From Geosiphon pyriformis (lineage: Eukaryota > Glomeromycota > Glomeromycetes > Archaeosporales > Geosiphonaceae), in the NCBI GenBank assembly GCA_016748015.1, contig JAAOMT010000128.1, positions 193,538-257,537 on the forward strand: DNA of 64,000 nt. Direction: 5' to 3'. Position numbers and translations under genes: made by a program. The notes beneath the pieces were generated by a model, which had not been told where the DNA came from, ran no database searches, and saw only the letters and a program-made list of their open reading frames with translations. This document shows positions 46,761 to 59,340 of the stretch, piece by piece. Position 1 is the first letter of the stretch. Every line of letters starts with the position of its first letter.

Positions 46761-47873
46761 CTAATTTGAATCATGTTCTGGTAGAATTTTGTTATTGGAA
46801 TTATTGGTTTCCTCCAAATCCAATTTTTTGATTTCTTTTATCAATGAAGACTCACAATTCCCAACTGTTAAATCTTCTTTCCTTGGGGCATTATACCGTG
46901 TCATTTGTAGATCTTTAATGGTGAATCCACATTTTTCATAAAATCCCGTATTATTTTGTTTGCAATTCAAGATTATTTTGTAACATCCGAGCTCTGTACC
47001 AATGTATTTTAGTTGATCAATTATTCTAGAAATAAGGATTAAAATATTATAAAAGTGATATGATAAAGTAGAAAACAACAAGAACCAACCTTCGTCCAAA
47101 ATTTTTCCCTCTTTGTGAATCATTGACTACTATATCTTCAATATGTCCAGCCTTTAATATTATTTAAAAAGTTGATAATTGTTGATAATAAAAGTAAAGG
47201 TAAAAGATTAAAAAATTTTAATAATAATAATAAAAATAATAATAAAAATAATAATAAAAATAATAAAAATAATAATAAATACCTTTGAACATCCACGTAA
47301 AAATTTTAATTCTACAAATAGAGATCCGACTCCAACGACCTTTTCCAAATCCTGATCTTCAATAGCGATAATATAATAACCCCCATTCTGTTTCATCGCA
47401 TCAAATTGTTCTAAAAGCAAAAATAAATATTTGTGAATTGTAATTTTGATAATTTTCCGAGATAGTTAAAAACAGAAAAAACCATGTCAACTATCAATTA
47501 TTCATTCATACCATTGAATTTCTTTTCTGATACATCACCAATAATCGAAAGTTGGCTCAAACAATTCATGATTTCTTGGATTTAATCAAAAATGAAAATT
47601 TAATTTATTAAAATTCATGATCCTCAATCGTGGATCTAATAAATTTATCCAAAAAAAATTTATCAATATTATGATAACTCTTTCCTAATTCTAACCTTTA
47701 TGATAATCCTTCTTTGAAATTGGTCGAATTATATAATTTTTAGGCATAGCAGCTTGTATTTCAGACGAAATAAGTGATTGATCGAATAAATATTCTTCCA
47801 ACATAATTTTTTCTTTCTCACAAAAAAACAGAGAGTTTATAAAAAGAAAGAGAGAAAGAAAGAAATAAAGAAA

Positions 47874-47912
<39 letters not shown>

Positions 47913-48030
47913 AGAAAGAAAGAGAAATAATTACCAAAGATATCTTTCTTTTTATGCTTTTGAAGTAAGGATGATCCATGTTCGATGATTTGTCAAGTAA
48001 AAATTTATTGTTCGCTTTTTTTGTCACCAT
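46761..48030 (-). CDS. GNA1: Glucosamine 6-phosphate N-acetyltransferase
   Basis: The enzyme transfers acetyl from acetyl-CoA to glucosamine 6-phosphate in the UDP-GlcNAc pathway that feeds chitin, N-glycans and GPI anchors. Proposed exons (minus): 48030-47935, 47816-47696, 47574-47512, 47410-47283, 47151-47090 and 47025-46761, giving 244 aa. A shorter start (ATG 47804-47802, 208 aa) is equally possible, because exon 1 (MVTKKANNKFLL...) is not a conserved part. The GNAT core is clear: YYIIAIED, then SLFVELKFLRGCSKAGHIEDIVVNDSQRGKNFGRR (acetyl-CoA loop), then IIDQLKYIGTELGCYKIILNC and FYEKCGF. A charged tail of about 40 residues after the core exceeds the usual end of the family. Introns contain simple repeats (47219-47280, 47860-47915). 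The gene is divergent from ALG9. Confidence 0.88.
47219..47280. repeat. AT-rich trinucleotide repeat in GNA1 intron
   Basis: A run of aat/aataataaa units lies inside the 131 bp intron 47152-47282. It is a simple repeat with no expected function. Confidence 0.85.
47860..47934. repeat. (aaat)n and (gaaa)n repeat in GNA1 intron
   Basis: A run of aaataaat flanked by gaaagaaag units occupies most of the first intron proposed for GNA1 (47817-47934). On the coding strand it gives the pyrimidine tract tttctttcttt near the acceptor. Confidence 0.85.
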
Positions 48031-48561
48031 ACTGCTGTAATAGGCTGTGAAATAAATAACCGTTTAGATTTAGTGTAACTTTATTGCGATGCTTCCTCAT
48101 ATGATATACAAAAAAGTTATCATTCCATAATTGGTAATTGGAATAATTTACTGAACGTTTAGCCCATGGCTTTAAAAACCTGATAAAATTTTCGGGATTT
48201 TCTTATTGCTGCAATATTTAAACAGCTGCAAGGTACCTTTTGCAAATCTAGGAAAATCTACTATAAACAAGGTTTCTTATCAAAACATTTATTTGTGAAG
48301 CCATTCACAACTCAAAAAAAAATTTCCCTATTTTCAATGGTAGGAGATATCATCAGATAACCAATAACAATAAACTTCATGCATAATATACTATATACAT
48401 CTTTACGTATGCTGATCTATTGAGCTGAAATAGTTGTGTCAGATTACTGCGCAGCTTTAACCCTCATAGTGTGCAGATCAGTTATTAAAAATCTCTCACT
48501 TGCTTATTGAAACTCAGTGTATCTGCTTGCTTTCCTACTCTCGTCACTATTCAGTTCGTCA
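48031..48561. promoter_or_regulatory. Divergent promoter region, GNA1 and ALG9
   Basis: This 531 bp spacer separates the GNA1 start (minus) from the ALG9 start (plus). Both genes act in amino-sugar or glycan synthesis, so shared control is plausible but not shown. No definite TATA box is evident. There is a ctcaataaacaag-like AT block near 48260-48300 and pyrimidine-rich sequence before 48561. Confidence 0.4.
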
Positions 48562-49386
48562 ATGGCGAGTGTTAAAAACATGCCTGATAATATAAGAGTT
48601 CGTAAATCTAAATCATTTCAAAGTGATAACTCTTCCGTTTCTCCTGCTACTACAAGTGTAACTGGTTCTGTTGAAAGAAGAAATTCTGCTGCGTCAAGAG
48701 GACCTCCCCCAAAGTAAGTATAAAGTAAGAAAAAAAATTTGGCGAGACGATTGGATCTTAAAAGTTATCAACTTTTGATATATGAAAGATTTTGAGCCAA
48801 ATTTCGAATAAAATGTAATACATCGAAAAGAAAAATTTTTCATGATATCTATCTCACTACAAAAAAACAAACAAAAGGATCTTCACATAATTTAGCTTCT
48901 GTTACTATCTCGAGCAAAAAATACAACTTTCAATACCGTCTGACTTCTCTAAACTAAAGACAAATTTTTCATTTTTTACTGATTTGATTTTATCTAAATA
49001 GGGGCCCTTATACTGCTCCTTTTTGGGTAGCTTTTGGAGCTTTAGCTATAGTTAGAGTCCTCTCCGCCCTTTATGCAAACATTGCAGATTGCGATGAGGT
49101 ATTAAAAAACAAAATATAAATATTATAACTACATGAGATTTTATGGACATTAATTGATATTTAATATTAGTAAAAATTTTTAACATTTCCTATAGGTTTA
49201 TAATTATTGGGAACCTACGCATTATCTCCAATATGGCTATGGAATGCAAACATGGGAGTATTCGCCTGAATATTCCATTCGAAGCTGGGCTTACATATTT
49301 CCTCAGGTTGTGGTCGGTAAAATACTCGAATACGCTATCGGTGATAATGACAAGGTTCGGAAATATTCATTCTATTAAATCTTGAC

Positions 49387-49428
<42 letters not shown>

Positions 49429-51635
49429 TCAAAGTTTTCAAGTTACCAGCATTCAGTCTTTTTTTTTTTTTTTTTTTTTTCTTACATGATTTAGATCAAA
49501 ATTTTCTATGGAATTCGTATCTTCTTCTCCTTACTTTCCGCTTTTTGTGAGGCAAAATTTTATCGTGCCGTACTCGATCAGTTGGGTAACCGTGTTGGTC
49601 GTTATATGTTTATCATGCTTTTAACTGGAGCCGGAATGTGGAATGCTGCGACTGGTAAAATTATTTTTTACTTTCTATTTTATCAATTCTATTCCAAACA
49701 TATGTTAAAGGAAGGATTTTTTTAAATTTAGCGTATCTTCCATCTACTTTTGCCATGTACACAACCATGCTTGCGTTTTCCTACGCTCTCGGCCCCGTCT
49801 CATCAAAAAATACAAAGCGCCCTTATCGAGCCATCGGATTTTTTGCCTTCGGTGCTCTATACGCCTGGCCATTCAGTGCCGTTGTCGGACTCCCGTTAGT
49901 TTTTGAGGAAATTTTCGTCCGGGGAACAGAAACTAGCAAAGTACTCTCAAAGAATATTAATTGGCGTGCACAAAGGGTCAAACGCGTTCTAGGGGCCACC
50001 TTCAGTGGGTTGTTGATATTGGTATAAACTTCATTCAAATCATTAATATTTGTTATCCTGAATTTCTTAATTCTGATTCAAATTTTTTTTTTGCCGACCT
50101 AGATTCCAGTCGTGGCCTTTGATTATTTTTTCTACCAGAAATTCACAGTCGTACCCCTTAACATCATTCTTTATAATGTATTCGGTGGTTCAGAGCGCGG
50201 CCCAAATCTGTATGGCACGGAACCATGGACATATTACTTCATCAACGGCTTCTTGAACTTTAATATATTATACATCATGGCAATTTTAAGTTTACCAGCG
50301 CTGGTATGTTTCCGATTTCATCTCGAGTTTTTTGACTTCTTGAGTCAATTTTTTTAATCAATATTTGTTTTCTTAATCAAACTGAAATATTTGAAGGTTA
50401 TAACCTTTTTCGTTGATAATGGACGCATCGCTTCAGCATCTCCTACCGACAAAAATTATCCCTACATCATCGTATTATTACGATTAATTCCATTATATCT
50501 CTGGCTTTCTATTTTCTGTCTGATACCACACAAAGAGGAACGATTTTTGTATGTCGTATATCCGCTTGTATGCCTGAACGCAGCAGTATGTCTTTTCTTG
50601 GCTAGGGGTTGGGTCGATCGATTCTTATTCGAAGTACAGATACTTAACAAAGCACGAGTAAGTTTTTAATTAGGAGCGTTAATTGTTTTTCTTTAAATTT
50701 GAAAATTCTTAATTTCTTAAAACCTTTTTATTACCCATTTGTAGAATCGACGTAAGCAAATGTTAACGGGACTCACTTCAGTAATTATCCTCGTATCAGT
50801 CGTCATTTCGGCTTCTCGCATCACAGCTCTGTATCAGCATTATTATGCCCCCGTAACAATCTACAAGCATTTTTACTATGAAGAAATTCCATCTCAAGAA
50901 CTTACAAACGTCGACGATAACAAAGAGATTAACCTCTGTCTTGGGAAGGAGTGGTATAGATTTCCCAGTCATTATTTCCTTCCTCATGGTGTTCGTTTGC
51001 GATTCATAGAATCAGATTTTCTCGGATTGTTACCAAAGTATTTCCCCGAAGCGCCTACCATCTCGGAACATGAGGGTCCAAATTATCTCAACATGATTCC
51101 ACCCGGAACATGGCAACTCCCTTCAGGATTTAATGATCGAAATCTTCAAAATCCCGACCATTCTGATGTGTGTTATCTCATTAATTCATCATCACTGTTT
51201 TACTGTTGCCCAATCTTGTTTAATCGTAATCAAACCTTGATTTCATTTTCGTCTTAAAAATAGTCCAACACAGATAAATGTGATTATTTAATTGATGTAG
51301 ATTTTGAATCTACTCAAACCAGTCCTCGTGAACCACGCTACGCTCAGCAAACGGATGACTGGTCTCGAATAATTTGTGTACCTTTTTTGAACGCTAATCA
51401 GTCAAACAGATTTGCACGCGCTTTTCACCTTCCTAATTGGTTATTAGAGAAATGGTCGAGATTTGCTCCATCACGAATAAATCCTAAAGGAGATTTGCTA
51501 CGTTGGGGAGAATATTGCTTATTGAAGAAAGTAGAAAAGAAAATCGAAATACCCGAGGTGCCTGAAGTAATTGTGGTCCCTGAAGAGATTCCAAAGGAAT
51601 CAAGTTTTTTTAATTTATGGGGTTACTTGTCATAA
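48562..51635 (+). CDS. ALG9: Dol-P-Man-dependent alpha-1,2-mannosyltransferase (GT22)
   Basis: ALG9 adds alpha-1,2-mannose residues to the dolichol-linked oligosaccharide in the ER lumen. Proposed exons: 48562-48713, 49002-49098, 49196-49354, 49495-49654, 49732-50021, 50103-50303, 50397-50657, 50745-51167 and 51264-51635. All junctions are GT-AG, giving 704 aa. The N-terminal 50 residues are Ser-rich and cytosolic. The first luminal loop has ADCDEVYNYWEPTHYL (the catalytic-type DE, about 81-84). Several hydrophobic membrane segments follow (for example IFYGIRIFFSLLSAF and PYIIVLLRLIPLYLWLSIF). LYGTEPWTYYFINGFLNFN and HKEERFLYVVYP (about 395-406) are family signatures of ALG9 rather than ALG12 or PIG-B. 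The C-terminal domain keeps KEWYRFPS and TPREPKY-like PREPRY. The start at 48562 is the first ATG of the frame. It is followed in tandem by ADA3. Confidence 0.95.
49388..49484. repeat. (atc)n and poly-T tract in ALG9 intron
   Basis: A run of about eleven atc units (49390-49424) and a T run (about 49459-49480) lie in the intron 49355-49494, shortly before its acceptor. Confidence 0.9.
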
Positions 51636-53136
<1,501 letters not shown>

Positions 53137-55208
53137 ATGACTAAAAATATTAAAATTAAAAATGAATTCGACAGAAATTCCAACTTTCATCACTACTCTC
53201 ATCATCCAAACACTGACAAAGCCTTACAAAATCTTGCAAAAATGTCAATGACGCCAATTGTTACAACTCGTCTTAAGGATCCACCTATTCACACGACGCA
53301 AACACACTTGTCTACCAAAATATCTCGACGCAGTGGTTCTACAAGTGCTGCTATCGACCTCTCCGATCTGCTAAATTTCAAGAAAGACGCTACAAAAAGG
53401 GGAAAAATATCAAAGGAACGACACATTTATTACGAACAAATGCCAAATATGTTGGACACTCTCAACGAATCCTCCGAGGTAATTGGCCCGTCGCGGAAGA
53501 GTAAAGAGAAGGAAACGAAGCGGGCAATTAGTAAGAGTACTATGATTAAATCGGAGGTTTTAGGTATAGGAATTTGAATCTTACAGTCCTGTAAAAGGTA
53601 TCCCGAAATAGATACCTATTTTAACTGATCAAACTTTAGGAGCTGATGATACTAGTATAGGCCTGCGTCCTAAGAGGGAAACGACTGTAGGATCTAGGTA
53701 TATGGCTCAATTAAAACATTATAAGCCTTCTCTATTTGGTTGAACCATGAGCTAATAATTTATCTTATCTTATAACTTAGTAGCAAGAAAAAAAAGCTAA
53801 AGCGTGAGACAGAAGATAACGAAAGTGACTATTCAGAAACCGAAAGGATCACTTCAAGAAAGACCAGTGTTAAGAAAAAGTCAAAACAATCAACCGTGAG
53901 TATAATCATTGATTTAAATCATTATATTTGAAAATGACTTTCATTTTCCCATCAAATTTCATTCATTCATTCATTCATTCATTCCTTCTCTTCTTTTAGA
54001 AATCAACCAAGAATAGCAAGAAAAAGGGTAACGCGAATCAAAAGAAACGAAAGCTTAATAAAAAAGCTGAAGAACCAGTCGAAGAGGACTTTTCGCGAAT
54101 AAAACCAAAAGATCAAACTCTTATTGGCACTTTCTGGAATGCTGTGGATTTATACGCTAAGCCATTATCAGAGGGTGACCAACAATATCTTGAAAAACTA
54201 TTGGTAAAAAACCATTTCGATTTTTTTATATTTAAGAAACCTAGATCATGAACTCCATCCAATTTCTTCGAGTTTATACATAGGACCAGTCATATAATCA
54301 TAAATTTTATGAGATACCTCCGCTCGGGAGACATTGGGAGGACACTAAAGTAGACGATGATTTGTTAAGTGATCGAGGGGAGCCATTTGACGAAGTAATT
54401 GATGAAGATAGTCTGGGTCCTGAGTTAAAATACGGGACACTCTCTAGTCGATTACTTACCGGCTTGATATCAGAGAAATCTGAAATTGATGTTAGGACGC
54501 TTGGTGATAATGTAGAAAAAGAGGTTAATGGATTCAACTCCATGAAAGAAAACACTTCGAGTTTTCCCCAACTTGGTAATCTTGAAGATAGTTTAAAAGC
54601 GGAACTTCAATTTGCAGGAATTTTTTCGGAAGAAGAAGATCTTAGCCAACTAGTAATCTCGGGAATTTTATATTTTTGAATTCATAAAAGTTAGTAGTAG
54701 AAAAAGAGAAATATCTCAATAATTCATTACGCATTAGGCTCCTCCTTCTCCAATTCCTCATCCAGTTGGAGAAACCAATGATGAAGTACTTGGGAAACTT
54801 ATCGGATTACAGGAGGCTTTAAAACAACAAGCCAAAGTTAATCAAACTCGACTTTCGAAGCTTATCTCAAAAATACCAGATCACATCGCGTACCGCCAAT
54901 TCTCCGACCTCATGGATCAATTAGACAAAGATATTGAAGATTCTTATGTCGCGCGTTTTGTATGTAAAATTTCAAGGTTTGATGCTCTCCCTTTGAAAAT
55001 GATTTTTTATTTATTTATTTATTAACAACTTTTATCAAAGATGCCGGCAAAAGCCAAGAAGAAAAAGCAAGCAGTACCAGATTTCAGGTACTGCTTGGAA
55101 CGACGAAAGAGATTTGAAGAAAATATCGGGACTATTTTCAATCCCGAAGAATTCCAACTGCCAACAGCATCAATATTCGCTGAAGATCTTGAGATCCTTA
55201 ACTCTTAG
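53137..55208 (+). CDS. NGG1: SAGA/ADA transcriptional adaptor subunit Ada3
   Basis: Ada3/Ngg1 links Gcn5 and Ada2 in the histone acetyltransferase module of SAGA in the nucleus. Proposed exons: 53137-53563, 53640-53697, 53784-53895, 54000-54203, 54284-54652, 54738-54959 and 55041-55208, giving 519 aa with intact frame. The N-terminal third is poorly conserved and Ser/Thr/Lys-rich. A Lys-rich nuclear-localisation-like stretch follows (KKKKLKRE, then KKSKQST, KNSKKKGN, KKRKLNKK, about 165-215). The first conserved block is GTFWNAVDLYAKPLSEGDQQYL. The C-terminal Ada3 domain has a helical LIGLQEALKQQAKVNQTRLSKL (about 408-430) and RYCLERRKRFEENIGTIFNPEEFQLP (about 478-503). The start is the first ATG in frame; an upstream start cannot be ruled out. 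It converges with RCAN over 275 bp. Confidence 0.85.
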
Positions 55209-55483
55209 TCGACATCTTTAGCGAATAAATTTTGCTTTTCTAAACTGCCGAATAATAAATGCCCATGCATGCATGTGAATACCAAAATTAAGTTATTATA
55301 AGTCCAATAAAATTTCTCTTGGATAGTGCGAGCAATTATCATACTTGAATTTATTTTCCATCTTTTGAGATCACGGACAAAGAAGTACATTGTGAATTGC
55401 TTGGAATCAATTTACAGATTTCCTTTAAATTTAGTTTATAATTTATATAATCAATTTCACAATATAATAGGACTAACACTCTA
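55209..55483. terminator. Convergent 3' region, ADA3 and RCAN
   Basis: This 275 bp spacer lies between two converging genes. It should hold both 3' untranslated regions and polyadenylation sites (aataaa-like at about 55224 and 55252 on the plus strand). No other feature is seen. Confidence 0.4.
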
Positions 55484-56414
55484 TCATAGAATTATCGAAG
55501 GTCTTGAGGTTGGAGTGGGGGTGCACGGACGATCAGCCAAAGAAATATGAGCTTTGGACTGAATTCTTAAATCAACTGAATTGGAATTTGCGGAGGTAGT
55601 AGTTGGGGACGAATTATGATCCCAATCTTGAATAATTATCGTGGGGACAGATGTGTCCCCACCATTTCCAAGTGTGCCATTATCGCCTGAAATCACCGTC
55701 AATATGGGTACTTGTAGCTTAGTGTGTGTAAATGGCTGCTTTTTGTTATCATCTTCTAGTGAAAAGCCAAGTAATTCATCACTATCATCGTCAACTAAAT
55801 CTTCGAAATCTCTTGAAGAATTATGCAAAGCGACATTGGAGAGGGCATGAACAAGATCTTTGGCGAATGTATTCGAATTTGGGGCATCTTCACGAATTTG
55901 AACCCATTCAAGTGGCGGAGACCCAGGTGGAGATATTAGCCAATTTTTTTCGATTTGGGGGACATGGAGGTGTTGTGAGTCATGATTTTTATCACGTATT
56001 GGAGTATACTGGAAAAGTATGTTTTTAAAATCAATTTTTATAATAGTTTAGGAAAAATGTATAAGAAATCGAAAGATGAGAATTATATTCTCATTTCAAC
56101 AAAATTTAACTAATTACCATGCCATAATATATTCGAAGGGTATTTTTCAAAAAGATCGCCCTGTCAAGGTTGGTCTTTGCCACTTTTGCATCGGTTGTTT
56201 GATAAAAGACGGCTAGAATACGATTAAAACATTTCATAGGAACGAACTTGTAAATCTCCCCATACTCCTCCAGCTGACTCCGTAATTCAGCAAGGGTTTC
56301 TTCACTCAAAAAAGTTCTGCGATTGAGATTAGTGATTAGTAAAGTATTTGTAGCGGGCGTCTCTTGTTTTACCGAGATAGAAAGAGAGTTGTGGAAAGAG
56401 GCGCTGGGAGGCAT
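55484..56414 (-). CDS. RCN1: Calcipressin, calcineurin regulator (RCAN family)
   Basis: RCAN proteins bind and modulate calcineurin, the Ca/calmodulin phosphatase. There are two exons: 56414-56118 and 56008-55484, with a 109 bp intron, giving 273 aa. The N-terminal half has an RRM-like fold (NTLLITNL, then YGEIYKFVPMKCFNRILAVF, then NTLRIYYG, about residues 22-98). The defining stretch is HLHVPQ (an LxVP-like docking motif) followed by WLISPPGSPPLEWVQ (ISPPxSPP signature, about 122-136). A PTIIIQ segment (about 221-226) fits the calcineurin PxIxIT docking pattern. The Ser/Pro residues of SPPGSPP are the likely phosphorylation site. The ATG at 56414 is chosen because the sequence upstream lacks a better one and the core begins 20 residues later. 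The C-terminal acidic part (DLVDDDSDE) is variable in the family. Confidence 0.92.
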
Positions 56415-58525
56415 TGTGATTTTTTTGCAATTGATTGAAGCAGGGCTAAGTTCTTTTTTCAGCGAAGATATCGAAATTTTAATCAATTTTGCGATAGAGT
56501 TGCCGTTTAAAGAAGGTGAAAGGTTGTCAATTTATGAGATAAAAAAACACCCAATTTATAATGTTTTACGGAATCGGTTATTCCCATAAAAGAATGTGAA
56601 CATTGATTTCTTGGCCACACTAATTTCATGGCTTTTTTGCCAAGCATTCTAATATAAAATAGATTTAATAAAATTGTCATCTGTCTTCTGTCTTCTGTAA
56701 GAAAGATCTTTTAAATAAAAGAATTTCATATTAAAGGGTATAAATGGTGTCAGTAAAAATGATTCACCGTCTTATATTCACTAAAAAATAAGTTTATTGA
56801 ATTGAATAATAATATATTAATTGAATATCATACCATCATTAATGAAAAATATAATTAAAGAGAAATGTTCCAAATTCTTAAATACAACAACAATTAAAAT
56901 CAAGTAGCAATTAAATAATAAAAACAAATCTGCATAAAAAAGAGCCTTAATGTAATAAAAATAATGTTAATTAAAATAGTACTACAACAAAATATATAAA
57001 AGAAAAGCTTTTTTTTTGATAAAATCTATCAATTTATTAGGTTATTAATCAAACAATTAATTATTACAAATTAATAAAATAAATCAATTTTGAAAACCAA
57101 ACTTTTTATATAATTAATTGTTTCAAAATTTACAATTTAACTAACATTTTGAAATTGATTTACTAATTTTAATAATAATTTAATTACTTTAAATCTAAAC
57201 AAAAGATTTTTTTTTTAACAAAAACATTTTATTTTATTATATTTGTTTATTTTATTTTTTTTATATTATTAAAAAGCCTACAGTCAAAGTTTTCTGTAAA
57301 AAAATTGATTTTTACTGCAAAATAATTCTATATTATTTAAGAGTTTAAAATTAAAAAATTTTTATCTTTTTTATTTAATAAATAAAATCTATATGTTATT
57401 TAATATTATATATTAAAAAATAAAAATAAAAAATTATTAACTATTAAAAATACAAATTTATTATAAAACACCAAACTATTTTTTTTATAATTGTTTTATA
57501 TTTAAATTTAATTAACTATATCTTATTATAATAAACAATACTTAAATTATAAACAAAAGTAATAAATTTATTGTTAATAATTTTGGTATTACCAAAAACA
57601 AACAAAATTTTATCATACCAATTTTTAAAAACAATACTTTTATATAAAATAGTATACATTATATTATTAAATACAAAAAAAAACAACAATTATAATATAT
57701 ATAATAAAGACATTAAATATTAAAATACTGTTTGTTAAAAATATTTCTAAATTATAATAGACAATAATAATACAGAGTTTTTATAAAATAAAAATGCAAA
57801 TTAACTGTAAATTAATTGTAAATTTAGAACTTATATGTAAATTAAAATATTATATCAAAAATATTTAAACTTAATTAATATTTATAATTATATTTTTATT
57901 AATAGTATTACAGCTTAATCTAATCTCTTAGCAAATACAACAAACTATTTTAAAAATATTACAAATAAAATATTTAAATAACTTTTAATTTTAAATTATA
58001 TAGCATTAAAATTTTTATTCTTAATAATATTCAATATATAATATTTTTCAATTTAACAATAATTGCAAAAATTTAATAAAACCAAACTTAATTTAGATAA
58101 ATAAACATTTAAAATAATTTGACTATTTAAGTTTATTATTATAATATTAGATACAAAAATATATTTTAAAGCCAAAATAATTGTTTGCAGTTTAATTATT
58201 ATAAAAAAAATGATTTTTTAACTTTGATATTAATTTAAATTTAGATTTAAAAAAATACAATTATACTATAAACTATTTTTAGTATTCAAAAAGTTTATTA
58301 TTAAAGTTATTTTTCTCTTTATTTATATTTGCTTAAAAAACTTTAAATTATGCCAAAAAAAATAATAAACTATTTTGCTTAAAAAGTTTCTTAGCAAACT
58401 AGTTTTTGTTTTCAAATTAAAGTATTTTATTTATTATTGTTTTTTTATTAAAGTTTAATAAATACAGTCTAATTACAATCTAATATACAAAACAAAGATT
58501 AAAAGTTTTAACTAAATACAATTTA
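56415..58525. other. RCAN 5' flank, then AT desert
   Basis: The first 200-300 bases are the probable promoter of RCAN and have genic composition. From about 56700 the sequence turns to A/T runs. No gene, RNA or repeat is recognised. Confidence 0.5.
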
Positions 58526-59340
58526 TGTTCTTATTATATGTGATTAGTTACTCAGATTAATTAAGCCAATAATAAGCTCTTATATAAACAGCTATCTTAT
58601 TATTCAGACCTAAAAAAAAAAAAAAACTTGTAAAAACCAAAATTAATACCAAATAACTTATTAATACCAATTAATCTAATGATTTTATCTGATAAATCTA
58701 ATATTATAACATAAAATTTATCTAGTACCACTTCAATATTATTAATTAAATTATATTTTTCCATATTAGCTCTATATTTAGATCTAAATTTCCACAAATC
58801 AAAATAATAACATTTATCTAAATTATGCACAAAATTAACCAAAATCTAAACAGCTTTTTTTTGATCATCAAATACCAATATAGTTTTATAGTATCAATTT
58901 TTAAGCACAAAGCTCTTACAAAAAAATACATATAAATTAATATCTAATAAACATAAAAAAAAAATTTTAATATTATTAAAGATAATTAAGCATAAAATTT
59001 TATCAAAAATCTGCAAACTACAATCTGTTTAAGTATTATTTTATTACAGAAATTAGTCTTCTTTGAATATATAAACACATAATTAGAAAACTCAACTTTT
59101 TTATATTGTAAATATAAAATATCCAAATAGTTTTTATTATAAAGTCTTTTTTTGATTATGATTGATAATTTTTTATAGACTCTCTTTATAAAATATATAT
59201 ACAAACTAATTAAAACTTTACTAATAAAGCCTAAAAACATATATAAATATTAAACCATAATAATTCAAACTTAATTAACTACTTAAACCAAAAATTCATC
59301 TATTATTTAAAACTAAGTTTAACTTTTCAATAAGTATAAC
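58526..59340 (-). pseudogene. AT-decayed LINE 3' end (copy 3)
   Basis: The minus-strand reading shows the C-terminal zinc region and the end of LINE ORF2. 59240-58986 contains IIKKRLYNKNYLDILYL..., matching VRKRLYNPTYLSVLCIRC in copy 2 (28357-27923), with NYVFIY where DHVFLC stood. 58842-58600 contains MVNFVHNLDKCYYFDLWKFR, which fits the VDFVR...IWLVRAKH C-terminus of the family as I remember it. The 3' tail at 58530-58600 (tatgtgattagttactcag) matches cacgtgactggtcactcag at 27451-27470 with only C-to-T and G-to-A type changes. The cysteines of the zinc motif are lost. It is clearly non-functional. Confidence 0.75.

Noticed and set aside
46761-47123. Treating 46761-47123 as one exon starting MIHKEGK
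   Set aside because: This reads through the 64-bp intron 47026-47089 and is in the wrong frame upstream of it; the spliced frame restores the acetyl-CoA-binding loop.
48517-48561. Longer ALG9 start at 48517
   Set aside because: The reading starts with GTG; the first ATG of the frame is 48562, and the extra residues are not conserved.
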